This document shows, piece after piece, positions 1 to 7,766 of a DNA stretch of 64,000 nucleotides (positions are counted from its first letter, which is position 1; each line of letters opens with the position of its first letter). The notes beneath the pieces are model-generated. The model was not told the DNA's origin. It searched no databases and saw only the letters and a list, made by a program, of their open reading frames with translations. The translations under genes were made by a program, and so were the position numbers. The DNA comes from Frigididesulfovibrio sp031553235. Lineage in GTDB: Bacteria; Desulfobacterota; Desulfovibrionia; Desulfovibrionales; Desulfovibrionaceae. Where the stretch lies: the NCBI GenBank assembly GCA_031553235.1, contig JAVBLS010000023.1:1-64000 (forward strand), read 5' to 3'.

Positions 1-95
1 GGCCGGGTGTTTTTGATGGGCGCCTGGTATGTGTACTTCTTGGTGTTTATTTTTTTTTTTTTTAAAATCTGTGCGACGCCCGCCGCCTTCGGGGG

Positions 96-176
96 GGCGG
101 GGCGGGTTTCCCGCCCCGCCACCACATCACGGCAACGAAGAATCCCGAATGCCGGCGGCATTCGGGATTCTTCGTT
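96..176. repeat. two adjacent perfect hairpins in gene-free DNA
   Basis: The first 337 bases hold no convincing gene. They contain a T-run (about 51-63), then a perfect 11-bp inverted repeat (arms 96-106 and 110-120, loop TTT), then a perfect 20-bp inverted repeat (arms 134-153 and 157-176, loop GGC). They lie just beyond the end of the minus-strand repressor gene, so the longer hairpin could end its transcript, but no U-run follows it in that direction. A dispersed palindromic repeat is the alternative. Confidence 0.6.
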
Positions 177-337
177 GATCATGTGTACGAACGGCACCGC
201 AAGTAAGTCGGACGCCGGTTGCCGAAGACGTTGACGGACCGGCGCCCTTTGAGGTTACCCTCAATCGGATGCGGGCCGAGCAGATGGTCGGCCCACGACC
301 GCCCCCGCACGGCCGGCAAGAAAAACGGCTTCAAAAA

Positions 338-781
338 TCAGGGCTTCTTGCCCGGCTTTTTCATGGACACCCAGCCGGCGGCGACCTCTTTTTGGATTGC
401 CTTAATATCCGGCTCCAACATGGCTCTCCGAACCAGCTCGTTGAAAAGCTCCTGCGCGGAACATTCCTGTGGGGGCCTGATTTCCAGCACACGGACAATA
501 TGCGGCCTGCCCTGCTCTGCATCCGTCGGAGCAAAATACTTCGCGCCTTCACCGGACAGAAGCCAATCGGGGTTGATCCGTTTCTTCTCAAACAGCTTCA
601 CCCGCCAGTCGGCAGGGATGTTTTTGCGGCGTTTGGCGTCGGAAATGGAGGACTGCTTGACTTCAAGAAACACCGCAAGGTCAACTTGCGTTTTACACTC
701 GGCAGCCTCAAAAACGCGACGGTACTGCGATTCGAAGTCGGATTTTGGCTCTGATCCGTATGGCCGCGGCGTCTCGGTCAT
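338..781 (-). CDS. CI-like phage repressor, N-terminal HTH type
   Basis: This 147-residue protein has a bacteriophage CI-type helix-turn-helix domain at about residues 15-75. The pattern is a conserved TQVDLAVFLEVKQSSISDAK stretch, then a basic helix, then the INPDWLLSGEG signature that ends this domain. The remaining 70 residues do not form the S24 peptidase domain of full CI/LexA repressors, so it is a DNA-binding protein without the self-cleavage half. I chose the ATG at 781 because GGAG lies six bases upstream; an in-frame ATG at 793 lacks a ribosome site. It is divergent from the S24 repressor at 1285, and the pair resembles a prophage immunity region left without structural genes. The DNA target is unknown. 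Confidence 0.7.
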   Translation of the reverse strand: MTETPRPYGSEPKSDFESQYRRVFEAAECKTQVDLAVFLEVKQSSISDAKRRKNIPADWRVKLFEKKRINPDWLLSGEGAKYFAPTDAEQGRPHIVRVLEIRPPQECSAQELFNELVRRAMLEPDIKAIQKEVAAGWVSMKKPGKKP

Positions 782-1152
782 GGCGCTCTCCATCGTTACT
801 GCTCGGCAACCGCAAGAAAGGTGCTTGCCGGGGCATCAAGCCGTCCTGGGCAGGACATGGCCGATGAACTGTATGCCTTGCCGGCCGGAGCCTTGTTCAA
901 AAAGCGGCGCTGAATGAGCCGGGGCGTCACGGTCCTTGAGCGGTCCACTTCTTGAGTGTGTTCCTCACAAGGCACGCGCCGCCCCTCATGTTGCGAAATT
1001 ATGCGGAAGTCGGTTGGGCATCCGCTTTTTTGAATCAAGAGGTATACGCCACCAGATAATTCTTGATTGCCGGCCATTGACCCCTTGGGGCGCGGGCGGG
1101 TAAAGTTGGTTTGCAGACTGGACCTTCAAACGCCCACAAATCCCTTCTGATT

Positions 1153-1200
1153 CATTTTCGAATCAAAGTCAACGCATTTTCGCGTCGAAGTTCGAAAATG
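1153..1200. promoter_or_regulatory. operator-like repeat cluster upstream of the S24 repressor
   Basis: Three copies of an 8-10-bp motif lie here: CATTTTCGAA at 1153-1162, CATTTTCG at 1175-1182 (22 bp on, about two helical turns) and the exact inverse TTCGAAAATG at 1191-1200. They sit 85-130 bp before the S24 repressor gene and in the gap between two divergent phage-type repressors. That is the usual arrangement for autoregulatory CI/LexA operators. The rest of 782-1284 shows no gene I can support. Confidence 0.45.
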
Positions 1201-1284
1201 GCGATTTTTATTGGTGTTATAAAAAATCAATCAGTTATGGATGCTGGGCATGTCGACCTTTGTGTCGATCTCTGGAGCCCTCAC

Positions 1285-1956
1285 TTGGACATTTCTGAAC
1301 GCATAAAACAGATACGGGGAAAGCTCTCTCAAGACGAATTTGCCCAAAGAGTGAAGGTGCATAAAAGCTCTTTGGGCAGATACGAACGGGGCGAATCAAC
1401 GCCGGACTCAGACTTTTTGAGCAGCGTATGCTCCGAATTCGGCATCTCGCCACAATGGCTTCTTCTCGGCACCGGCCCCCTCCATATGGAAGGAGAGTTT
1501 CGCCGGGAGACTCCAGAGCAACCCTCGCAGGAAGAAAAACATGCCATCAAATATAGGCACGTTCCCGTTATGGGGCTTGCATCCTGCGGATTGAAGGGAT
1601 GGTTCAATACTTCCCGGGTGGCTCTGTCCACACCGGTCCCAATCGAATATGCCGGCCCGCTCATGTTCGCCGCGATCGCGGTCGGCACCTCGATGCAGCC
1701 CGACGGCATCAGACAGGGGAACGTGGTCTTGTGTGACCCCGAGGTTGTCCCGATCCTCGACGATGCTGTATATGTCGAGAAAAAGGATGGGACCGCTTCC
1801 ATCAAGAAGTACCGCGGACAAAATGACCAGTGGCTTATCCTGCAGGGATGGCTGGAGCCAAATGGGTCGGGGGAGCAAAAGCCTTACACGGAGCAGATCT
1901 CTATGGATACGGTGGCGAAAATCGCCAGCGTCGTGATGATTCGGCGTCGAGGTTGA
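1285..1956 (+). CDS. XRE-S24 (LexA/CI-like) self-cleaving repressor
   Basis: This protein of about 223 residues has an XRE-type helix-turn-helix (about residues 2-60, including KLSQDEFAQRVKVHKSSLGR and ISPQWLLLGTGP) followed by an S24 peptidase domain. In the second half, a Cys-Gly pair in LASCGLKGWF is the likely autocleavage site. Ser in VGTSMQPDG and Lys in TASIKKYRG match the catalytic dyad. I chose the TTG start at 1285 because GGAG lies seven bases upstream and the protein then begins at the usual DISERI. An ATG at 1237 in the same frame has no ribosome site. As in other S24 repressors, RecA-stimulated cleavage is expected. A decayed relative with a closely similar S24 half lies at 52446-53095, so both come from the same phage repressor family. 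Confidence 0.8.
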   Translation: MDISERIKQIRGKLSQDEFAQRVKVHKSSLGRYERGESTPDSDFLSSVCSEFGISPQWLLLGTGPLHMEGEFRRETPEQPSQEEKHAIKYRHVPVMGLASCGLKGWFNTSRVALSTPVPIEYAGPLMFAAIAVGTSMQPDGIRQGNVVLCDPEVVPILDDAVYVEKKDGTASIKKYRGQNDQWLILQGWLEPNGSGEQKPYTEQISMDTVAKIASVVMIRRRG

Positions 1957-2218
1957 TGTCCCACCCGCAGGGCAAAATCGCACATAAAAAAAGAGGTGGT
2001 CCTGAAAAGAGACGACTCCGGCGAATAGGGCCGTCCACCGACAAGGCGGCCCACCACAGCGGCGTTCCTTGCGGCCGTCGACGGCCCGCTCGGCCTTGCC
2101 GCAGGACGGAGCGCCGCCTGGACGAAAGATTCCGTCTCTTGTATGAATCTGCCTACGGCACCACCCGGCCCCACGCTCACCCTCGCGCGGGGCCGGGAAC
2201 CGGCATAAGGAGACACCC

Positions 2219-3790
2219 ATGGCCAAGTTGACGGCAAGCATTTTCAACGACGTGATCGGGCCGGTCATGCGTGGCCCTTCCAGTTCGCATGTCGCGGGCG
2301 CGGCACGGATTGCCGCCCTCATCCGGCAATCTCAGCGCGACGATATCAGGAAAGTCCGCGTATACTTCGACCCCAACGGCTCACTGGCCGAATCATACGA
2401 CGGGCACGGCACGGACATCGGCTTTGTCGGCGGCCTGCTCGGCCTGGAGCTGACCGATCCGTCCGTTCCCGAAGCGCTGCAGATCGCACGGGAAAAAGGC
2501 CCGGAGGTTGCGTTCTTCATCAAGGACTACAACGCCGTTCACCCGAACACCTATCGCATTGAAGTCGAAGGGGCGGCCTCGGCGCATAGCTGGGACGCCG
2601 TTTCCGTCGGCGGCGGCATGATCAGGATGGAAGTTTTTGACGGGTTTCCCGTTTCCATTGACGGCGGCTATTTCGAATATCTCCTCACGCTCGGGTCTGC
2701 CGAGCATCTTGATGCCGCCGTTGCTACGGTCAAGAGCGTTGCCGGCAAGATCGAGCAAATCGACACCGCGGCGCAGGGCGGCAAAGCGCTGATCAGCCTC
2801 AAAACATCGGCCGCCCTGCCTGAAGAAGCATTCGACGCCCTACGGGCTATCCCGGGGGTGGCGGATACGGCCTTCATGGAACCGATCCTGCCGACCAGGG
2901 CCAAGGCCGATTGCGCCATGCCCTTCCTTTCGGCAGCGGAGCTGCTTGAGTACGCGAAAAAGAACCCCATGGAATTCTGGGAATACGCGGCGCTGTATGA
3001 AAGCATCCGGGGCAATACCACACCCGCTGCCGTTTTCGAACAGATGAGCGCTCTTCTGGCCGTCATGGAAAACTGCATCGCAGAAGGGCTGGCCGGAACG
3101 CACTATGAAGATCGCATTCTCGGCCCGCAGGCATACAAGATGGATGAAGCCGCCCGGAAAGGGGCTCTGATTCCCAACGACCTGAACAATCGTATTATCG
3201 CCTATATCAGCGCGATCATGGAAGTGAAAAGCGCCATGGGCGTCATTGTCGCGGCGCCGACGGCCGGTTCATGCGGCGGCCTGCCCGGCACGCTCGTCGG
3301 CACCGGCCGCTCTCTGGGGCTTGCCCGCGACGAAATCGTCAAAGGCCTGCTGGCCGCGGGGCTGATCGGCGTATTCATCGCCGAATCCGCCACCTTCGCG
3401 GCAGAAGTGGCCGGCTGCCAGGTGGAATGCGGGGCCGGCTCCGGCATGGCGGCGGCGGGCCTTGCCCAGATAATGCACGGCTCGGTCGAGCAGTGTCTCG
3501 ATGCCGCATCCATGGCGCTGCAAAACATCACCGGCCTGGCCTGCGACCCTGTGGCCAACCGCGTCGAAGTGCCCTGCCTCGGCAAAAACATCATGTGCGG
3601 CCTGAACGCCGTCGCCGCCGCCAATATGGCCCTTGCCGGGTTCGACAAGGTCATCCCTCTGGATCAGACCATCGCGGCCATCTACGACATCGGCCTGAAG
3701 CTGCCGCTCGAACTGCGCTGCTCCCATGGCGGCCTCGGCAAAGCCGAGGCTTCGGCCCGCATCCGTAAAAAGCTGGAAGGCCGCCGGTAA
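2219..3790 (+). CDS. sdaA: L-serine dehydratase, Fe-S dependent, single chain
   Basis: This enzyme deaminates L-serine to pyruvate and ammonia using a labile [4Fe-4S] cluster. The 523-residue chain fuses the beta domain (residues 5-200, starting with the GPVMRGPSSSHVAGAARIA signature) to the alpha domain (about 240-520). The alpha domain carries APTAGSCGGLPGTL and further conserved cysteines in AGCQVECGAG, LACDPVANRVEVPC and IMCGLN, three of which should bind the cluster. The start has a good ribosome site (AAGGAG, seven bases). It is monocistronic, and the 262-bp leader contains no gene. Sulfate reducers often use serine as a pyruvate source. Assignment of the fold is firm; a role in cysteine metabolism is not excluded. 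Confidence 0.93.
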   Translation: MAKLTASIFNDVIGPVMRGPSSSHVAGAARIAALIRQSQRDDIRKVRVYFDPNGSLAESYDGHGTDIGFVGGLLGLELTDPSVPEALQIAREKGPEVAFFIKDYNAVHPNTYRIEVEGAASAHSWDAVSVGGGMIRMEVFDGFPVSIDGGYFEYLLTLGSAEHLDAAVATVKSVAGKIEQIDTAAQGGKALISLKTSAALPEEAFDALRAIPGVADTAFMEPILPTRAKADCAMPFLSAAELLEYAKKNPMEFWEYAALYESIRGNTTPAAVFEQMSALLAVMENCIAEGLAGTHYEDRILGPQAYKMDEAARKGALIPNDLNNRIIAYISAIMEVKSAMGVIVAAPTAGSCGGLPGTLVGTGRSLGLARDEIVKGLLAAGLIGVFIAESATFAAEVAGCQVECGAGSGMAAAGLAQIMHGSVEQCLDAASMALQNITGLACDPVANRVEVPCLGKNIMCGLNAVAAANMALAGFDKVIPLDQTIAAIYDIGLKLPLELRCSHGGLGKAEASARIRKKLEGRR

Positions 3791-3971
3791 AAGACTCTCC
3801 CTTATTTCAAGAAGCAATAAAAATCCCCCGGCATTGATATGCCCCCCAACAGGCGCATATTTGATCCGGTATCTGCATTCTTGTTGCTTGCGGCCGGTAA
3901 ACGGGCTTCCAGGGTACGGGAGGGCGTGCTGACCTCCGAGTTTATCCTGAGCCGGTTTCGCATACAAAAAA

Positions 3972-4000
3972 CCGGGGGTGGCCATGCGGCGCGCCCCCGG
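3972..4000 (-). terminator. rho-independent terminator of the flavoprotein operon
   Basis: Inverted repeat CCGGGGG (3972-3978) / CCCCCGG (3994-4000) with a 15-base loop. On the minus strand it is followed immediately by a run of six T. It lies 25 bases past the stop of the flavoprotein gene. Confidence 0.8.
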
Positions 4001-4025
4001 CGAAAGAAAAAAACGTTTTTCCCGC

Positions 4026-4601
4026 TCAGCCTTTCAGCTTTTGAAGCAGAAAAGCCATGTTGTCACCCAGGTTGTCCATAGTGCGCATGGCCTCGGCATC
4101 GGCCTCCACATCGCCGGGAGCCAGGCCGAAGCCCATGTTCCAATAGCTGGAACAGGGCACAATCATCTGGGTGATGCCGAAAAAAGTCATCAGGGCGTTG
4201 TAGACCTGCATGGCCCCGCCCCGGCGGGCCGCCACCACCGGCGCGCCCACTTTGCGGCGCATCAGGTGCATGGCGGAAAAGCCGCCCCGGTCAATCAGGG
4301 CCTTCATTTCCGTGCTCACATTGGCGAAGTAGGTGGGCGAGCCCAGAATAATGCCGTCGGCCGCCTTCATTTCTTCGATCCAGCCGTTCATGGGATCGTC
4401 GTCGAAGATGCAATGTTCCAGGCTTTTTTTATGGCAGGTGCCGCAGGCGATGCAGCCGCGCACCATGTTGCCGCCGATCTGAATTTCCTTGACCGCGATG
4501 CCCGCAGCCTCCAGCCGGGAGAAAACCCGACGCATCATCCTGGCGGTATTGCCGTCTTTACGCGGACTGCCGTTGAATCCCACCACGGTGATACGGGACA
4601 T
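4026..4601 (-). CDS. Isf-like iron-sulfur flavoprotein / NADPH-dependent FMN reductase family
   Basis: This 191-residue flavodoxin-fold protein opens with the FMN phosphate loop (VVGFNGSPRKDGNTARMM). A compact cysteine cluster follows at about residues 50-65 (GCIACGTCHKKSLEHCIFDD, spacing C-X2-C-X2-C-X5-C), typical of Isf-type iron-sulfur flavoproteins that transfer electrons from ferredoxin or NAD(P)H. GSPTYFANVSTEMKALIDR is the second flavin-binding segment. The ribosome site is excellent (AAGGAGG). It is the last gene of a three-gene minus-strand operon with a Dabb protein and a ferritin-like protein, which suggests a part in oxygen or metal stress. The redox partner cannot be read from sequence. 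Confidence 0.85.
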   Translation of the reverse strand: MSRITVVGFNGSPRKDGNTARMMRRVFSRLEAAGIAVKEIQIGGNMVRGCIACGTCHKKSLEHCIFDDDPMNGWIEEMKAADGIILGSPTYFANVSTEMKALIDRGGFSAMHLMRRKVGAPVVAARRGGAMQVYNALMTFFGITQMIVPCSSYWNMGFGLAPGDVEADAEAMRTMDNLGDNMAFLLQKLKG

Positions 4602-4683
4602 ACCCCGCCTCCTTGGTCAAAGGGTTGCAAAGATCCCGCTGCCGGAAAAACCACGCCGACTTTCCCGGCAGCGAGGATTCAGA

Positions 4684-5079
4684 TCACGCGCAGTTAAAAT
4701 CCAAGGCCCGGCGGCTGGTCGCCACCTTACCGATATACTCGGCCACCTTGCGGTGTTCCGGGTGAGCGGCATAGGCGACCAGGCCTTCGGTGTTGTCGTG
4801 CTCGGTCATCAGCACAAGATCCACACTTTCAGTGCAGCTCGGCAGGCATTCCAGGCTCAGCCGGATGCCTTTCAAAGACGGCACCACGCCGCGCAGAGCG
4901 TACAGGCCTTTGCGGATAATTTCAGCGTTCTCGAGAGCCGTGTGTCCCTCGGCCTCGGGCTTCAAGGTCCACCAGACAATATGGGTCAGCCGGTCGCATT
5001 CTGCGGAGGAACCCGACCGGCCAAGAGCGCCCGCCGCGGTGTCCGCTCCGGCGGAAGAAGAATTAAAAGCAGCCATCAT
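4684..5079 (-). CDS. Dabb (dimeric alpha-beta barrel) stress-responsive protein
   Basis: The 131-residue protein has an alanine- and serine-rich start of about 27 residues. It then carries a Dabb domain: LTHIVWWTLKPEA, an alpha helix, IRKGLYALRGVVPSLKGIRL, VDLVLMTEHDN, and the closing YAAHPEHRKVAEYIGKV. Such domains dimerise into a small barrel and are induced by stress or bind small ligands; enzyme activity is not implied. The gene starts nine bases after the ferritin-like gene and has AAGGAG just upstream, so the two are surely co-transcribed. The flavoprotein follows after 82 bases. Confidence 0.85.
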   Translation of the reverse strand: MMAAFNSSSAGADTAAGALGRSGSSAECDRLTHIVWWTLKPEAEGHTALENAEIIRKGLYALRGVVPSLKGIRLSLECLPSCTESVDLVLMTEHDNTEGLVAYAAHPEHRKVAEYIGKVATSRRALDFNCA

Positions 5080-5087
5080 GTTCTCCT

Positions 5088-5552
5088 TTATGCCTTACCG
5101 GCCAAGCGCGCAGCCAACATGCGCAAATGCTTTTTTTCCTCATCGGCGCAGGCCCGCACGTGTTTGCGTTCAGCCTCCGGCACCATGTCCTCCAAGGCCA
5201 TGAAAAAGACCAGGGTGTCTTTTTCAAGCTGCATGGCCTGGCGTAGGGGCTCGGCCACGGCCGCCGCCGCCTGGCCGGGCATGAACAGGGAGTGCGAGTC
5301 CAGCAGGACCTGCACGTACGAGAGGTATTCGTCATCGTTGCTGCCGGCCGGCAATTCCAGACCGCCGATGCGTTTAAGCATCTCGGTAAAAATACCCTCG
5401 TGGCGCAGCTCCTCGCCGGCCATGAAGGCGAAGAATTCCTTGTCCGCGGGTTTGGCCGACTGTTCTTGCACCTTTTGGTAAAAAGCATGCCCGCGCCGCT
5501 CGATTTCAACGGCCGCGGCCACGGCGTCGGCCGCTTTCACAAAACTTGCCAT
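5088..5552 (-). CDS. ferritin-like (rubrerythrin-type) di-iron protein
   Basis: This 154-residue four-helix bundle carries ferritin-like iron ligands: EIERRGHAFYQKV (first Glu), GEELRHEGIF (the E-X2-H pair with a second Glu), and in the second half QLEKDTLVFFMALED and ADEEKKHLRML. It lacks the C-terminal rubredoxin domain of true rubrerythrin, so electrons must come from elsewhere, possibly the flavoprotein two genes on. It likely reduces peroxide or stores iron. First gene of the operon; ribosome site AAGGAG. Confidence 0.88.
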   Translation of the reverse strand: MASFVKAADAVAAAVEIERRGHAFYQKVQEQSAKPADKEFFAFMAGEELRHEGIFTEMLKRIGGLELPAGSNDDEYLSYVQVLLDSHSLFMPGQAAAAVAEPLRQAMQLEKDTLVFFMALEDMVPEAERKHVRACADEEKKHLRMLAARLAGKA

Positions 5553-5667
5553 ATCACGCTCCTTACAAACGGTTGGATATTTTTATGAGTTTCAGCCCCA
5601 CAGCCCGAAAAGATTCGGCAAGGGTCCGACATACGACCCGACAAGCCACAGTCCAACGAACCACAGC

Positions 5668-5760
5668 CCTTCGGCCAGGGCCGGAACGGCCGCGTATTCC
5701 TCCGGGCCGTTCGTTCTACAATCCTTCGGCAAGGGTCAAGACGGCCGCGTACTCCTCCGG
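5668..5760. repeat. 38-bp near-tandem duplication at the 3' end of the EVE gene
   Basis: Bases 5723-5760 (the last codons of the EVE gene) reappear at 5668-5705 with 32 of 38 positions identical, offset by 55 bp. Translated in the same sense, the downstream copy would read PEEYAAVPALAEGL against the gene's own PEEYAAVLTLAEGL. This indicates a past duplication of the gene's end. Confidence 0.75.
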
Positions 5761-6177
5761 TGTCACCGGTTGCACCGACAGCCGGCTGCCCTTGCGCATC
5801 AACTCCATACCGGCCAGTTCCGGCAGGCTGCGCAGAAAGGCCAGAGACAGGGACTTGGCGAACCGCCTGGTCAGACGGATGTCCACGACATACCAACGTG
5901 GAGCCTCGGCCTTGGAAGCCGAGTCGTAGTGCCGATCTTCCGGATCCCACTGGGTGGGGTCGGGGTAGGCTTCTTTGACCACTTCGGCCAAACCCGCGAT
6001 GCCGGGATTCGTGACCGAGTGGTAAAAGAGCACGGCGTCGCCCGGACGCATTTCACGCAGAAAATTTCGGGCCTGATAGTTGCGCACCCCGTCCCAGGAC
6101 GTGGTTTGGCCCGGCAGGCCGGCCAGATCGTCAATGGAAAAACAGCCGGGCTCCGTTTTCAGCAGCCAGTGGTGCAT
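5716..6177 (-). CDS. EVE domain protein
   Basis: The 153-residue product is a single EVE (PUA-like) domain: MHHWLLKTEPGCFSIDDL, then TSWDGVRNYQARNFLREMRPGDAVLFYHS, GIAGLAEVVKEAYPDPTQWD, and RWYVVDIRLTRRF. EVE domains bind modified bases in DNA or RNA in an aromatic cage and are related to YTH readers; the human relative is THYN1. I chose ATG 6177 because the family normally begins at this methionine and AGGTGAG precedes it. A GTG at 6186 abuts the stop of the cyclophilin gene upstream, so the pair is translationally coupled. Its substrate here is unknown. Confidence 0.9.
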   Translation of the reverse strand: MHHWLLKTEPGCFSIDDLAGLPGQTTSWDGVRNYQARNFLREMRPGDAVLFYHSVTNPGIAGLAEVVKEAYPDPTQWDPEDRHYDSASKAEAPRWYVVDIRLTRRFAKSLSLAFLRSLPELAGMELMRKGSRLSVQPVTPEEYAAVLTLAEGL

Positions 6178-6186
6178 CGCACTCAC

Positions 6187-6693
6187 CTATTCGAAGCGGC
6201 CCATGCCGGTGATCAGCACGGAATCCACCGGAACGGCCTCGTGTTCGCCCACGGCCTTGACCTTGAGTTTTTCAATCTTATCCACCACGTCCATGCCATC
6301 GGTCACCTGCCCGAAGACGCAGTAGCCGTAGCCCTCGGTCGTCTCGGCTGTGTGGTCCAGTTCGGGGTTGTCCACGGTGTTGATGAAGAATTGGGCCGCG
6401 GCGCTGTGCGGGTTGAGCGTGCGGGCCATGGCCAGGGTGCCGCGCAGGTTTTTCAGGCCGTTGCCGGCCTCGTTACGCACCGCCGGGCCGGCCGGTTTTT
6501 CCTCCATTCGCAGGGTCAGGCCGCCGCCCTGGATCATGAAGTCCTTGATCACCCGGTGAAAAATCGTGTTGCTGTAAAAGCCCTCATCCACCCGATGAAG
6601 AAAATTTTCCACCGTGGCCGGGGCCTTGTCGGAGAAAAGTTCCAGCAGCACGTCGCCGGCGGTGGTTTCCATCAGAACCAGGGGGTTGCTCAT
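6187..6693 (-). CDS. ppiB: peptidyl-prolyl cis-trans isomerase, cyclophilin type
   Basis: This 168-residue cytoplasmic cyclophilin has no signal peptide. It shows the family signature FHRVIKDFMIQGGG (catalytic Arg; Phe and Met of the active site), RGTLAMARTLNPHSAAAQFFIN and the YCVFGQVTDGMDVVDKIE close. It catalyses prolyl bond isomerisation during folding. I chose ATG 6693, which has a GGAG-type site upstream. The same frame stays open far beyond this start, up to 7395, but that stretch belongs to a decayed histidine kinase, so the long frame is not the real gene. Confidence 0.93.
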   Translation of the reverse strand: MSNPLVLMETTAGDVLLELFSDKAPATVENFLHRVDEGFYSNTIFHRVIKDFMIQGGGLTLRMEEKPAGPAVRNEAGNGLKNLRGTLAMARTLNPHSAAAQFFINTVDNPELDHTAETTEGYGYCVFGQVTDGMDVVDKIEKLKVKAVGEHEAVPVDSVLITGMGRFE

Positions 6694-6779
6694 CGTCGTT
6701 TCGCTCCATGCGACAAATATCGGCGCGGCCGATGCCGCCCGTGAAAAGACGATTAAACGACGGAACCGCGCCGGTGTCA

Positions 6780-7414
6780 ACCGGGCGAGAATAAGGGCGT
6801 GAGTCGATTTGAAGCGCCCGACAGGGAGCGGTGTGGCGGGGTCTGGAGCCGGAGCAACCTCAGGAGGCGGGCAGATCCCTTTCCCGGTCGCGCAAGGGGC
6901 CTGTAACAGCCTGAGCGCCTTGCTGAAGTCAAAGGCTTCCAGCGCCGCGAACAGAGCGGGGGCTTCGAGCGGAGCAAGGGTCTGCGGGCCGGAACGCAGC
7001 GTTTTACCCAACTGAACGGCCTCAGCGTCGTCGTCCTGCAGCAGGGCCTCGAACAAGCAGGTCTTCAAGCCGCAGATCGACCGGGGCAACGGCTGCTTCG
7101 TCCGCAGCCGACGTTTTGAGCGTCTCGGGCGTTGCCGGCGGTTCGGACCACGGCGCCGGCTCCACGAACGGATATTCCGGCCGAGCCCCTCCTCCGACCG
7201 GATGGTCAAGCACCATGGTGAAACGGAAAATGCTGCCGCTTTCAGAAGAATCGGCCGGCCGGATACGGCCGCGCATGGTTTCAACAAGTCTCTTGCGCAG
7301 GGCCGGCCCCACTCCGGCGCCGCCGTGCCGGCGGGAGGAGAAAGAGTCGCCCTGGGTAAAAAGAAACACCCAAAGGGTGAGCTCGAACAGGACAAAAAGC
7401 ATGGAGCCCGACAT
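6780..7414 (-). pseudogene. 3' remnant of a hybrid sensor histidine kinase
   Basis: Two minus-strand frames carry pieces of one kinase. From about 7330 to 7220 the frame reads GVGPALRKRLVETMRGRI then SGSIFRFTMVLDHP, the last ATP-binding box and final strands of a HATPase domain. From about 7050 to 6900 another frame reads LFEALLQDDDAEAVQLGKTL then LEAFDFSKALRLLQ, the helical tail typical of hybrid kinases. The frame switches near 7060-7090. The N, G1 and F boxes, the His-containing dimerisation domain and the sensor part are all missing. The final frame runs without a stop into the cyclophilin gene. I judge it dead. Confidence 0.65.
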
Positions 7415-7423
7415 ACACTAAAC

Positions 7424-7517
7424 TATAATACATTAAAAATTCAACTAAGTTGCGGGCCCTGCCTAAGGTCTTCGGCACCTTGTTCGGCCCTGGCCGAGAC
7501 GGTGCCCGCGGTTTTTT
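7424..7517 (+). promoter_or_regulatory. possible lysS leader: promoter and attenuator-like terminator
   Basis: A perfect -10 box TATAAT lies at 7424-7429 (no good -35). Then comes a strong stem (GGCACC 7474-7479 with GGTGCC 7501-7506, inner TCGGCC 7484-7489 with GGCCGA 7492-7497) followed by TTTTTT at 7512-7517. GCGGGC at 7452-7457 can instead pair with GCCCGC at 7504-7509, which would break the terminator. No plus-strand gene lies upstream, so the terminator most likely acts on the lysS leader. The rest of 7415-7766 holds no gene I can support. Confidence 0.4.
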
Positions 7518-7766
7518 CCCATTCAGGTACAGCAGGTCTAGGCAGCCGGACGATAATCGGTGCAGCACACCTAACTTCAACCGCCGTCCCGTGCCGGATG
7601 CCGCGGAATAGGCGGCTGTTCAAATTGAGCATCCCGACAAGGGCTTGGTGCCTTGACCTTGCAAGGCTTTTGTCATAGGCGTAACTGTTCATGGCGTGTC
7701 GGGCGAACCCGGCGAAATGGGCCGACTTCCGGGGAAGGGAGGCCGGCCGTAGCGGAGTGCATAATT

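Noticed and set aside
796..1077. 93-codon minus-strand frame between the two repressors
   Set aside because: No ribosome site or recognisable pattern; the region is better explained as control DNA.
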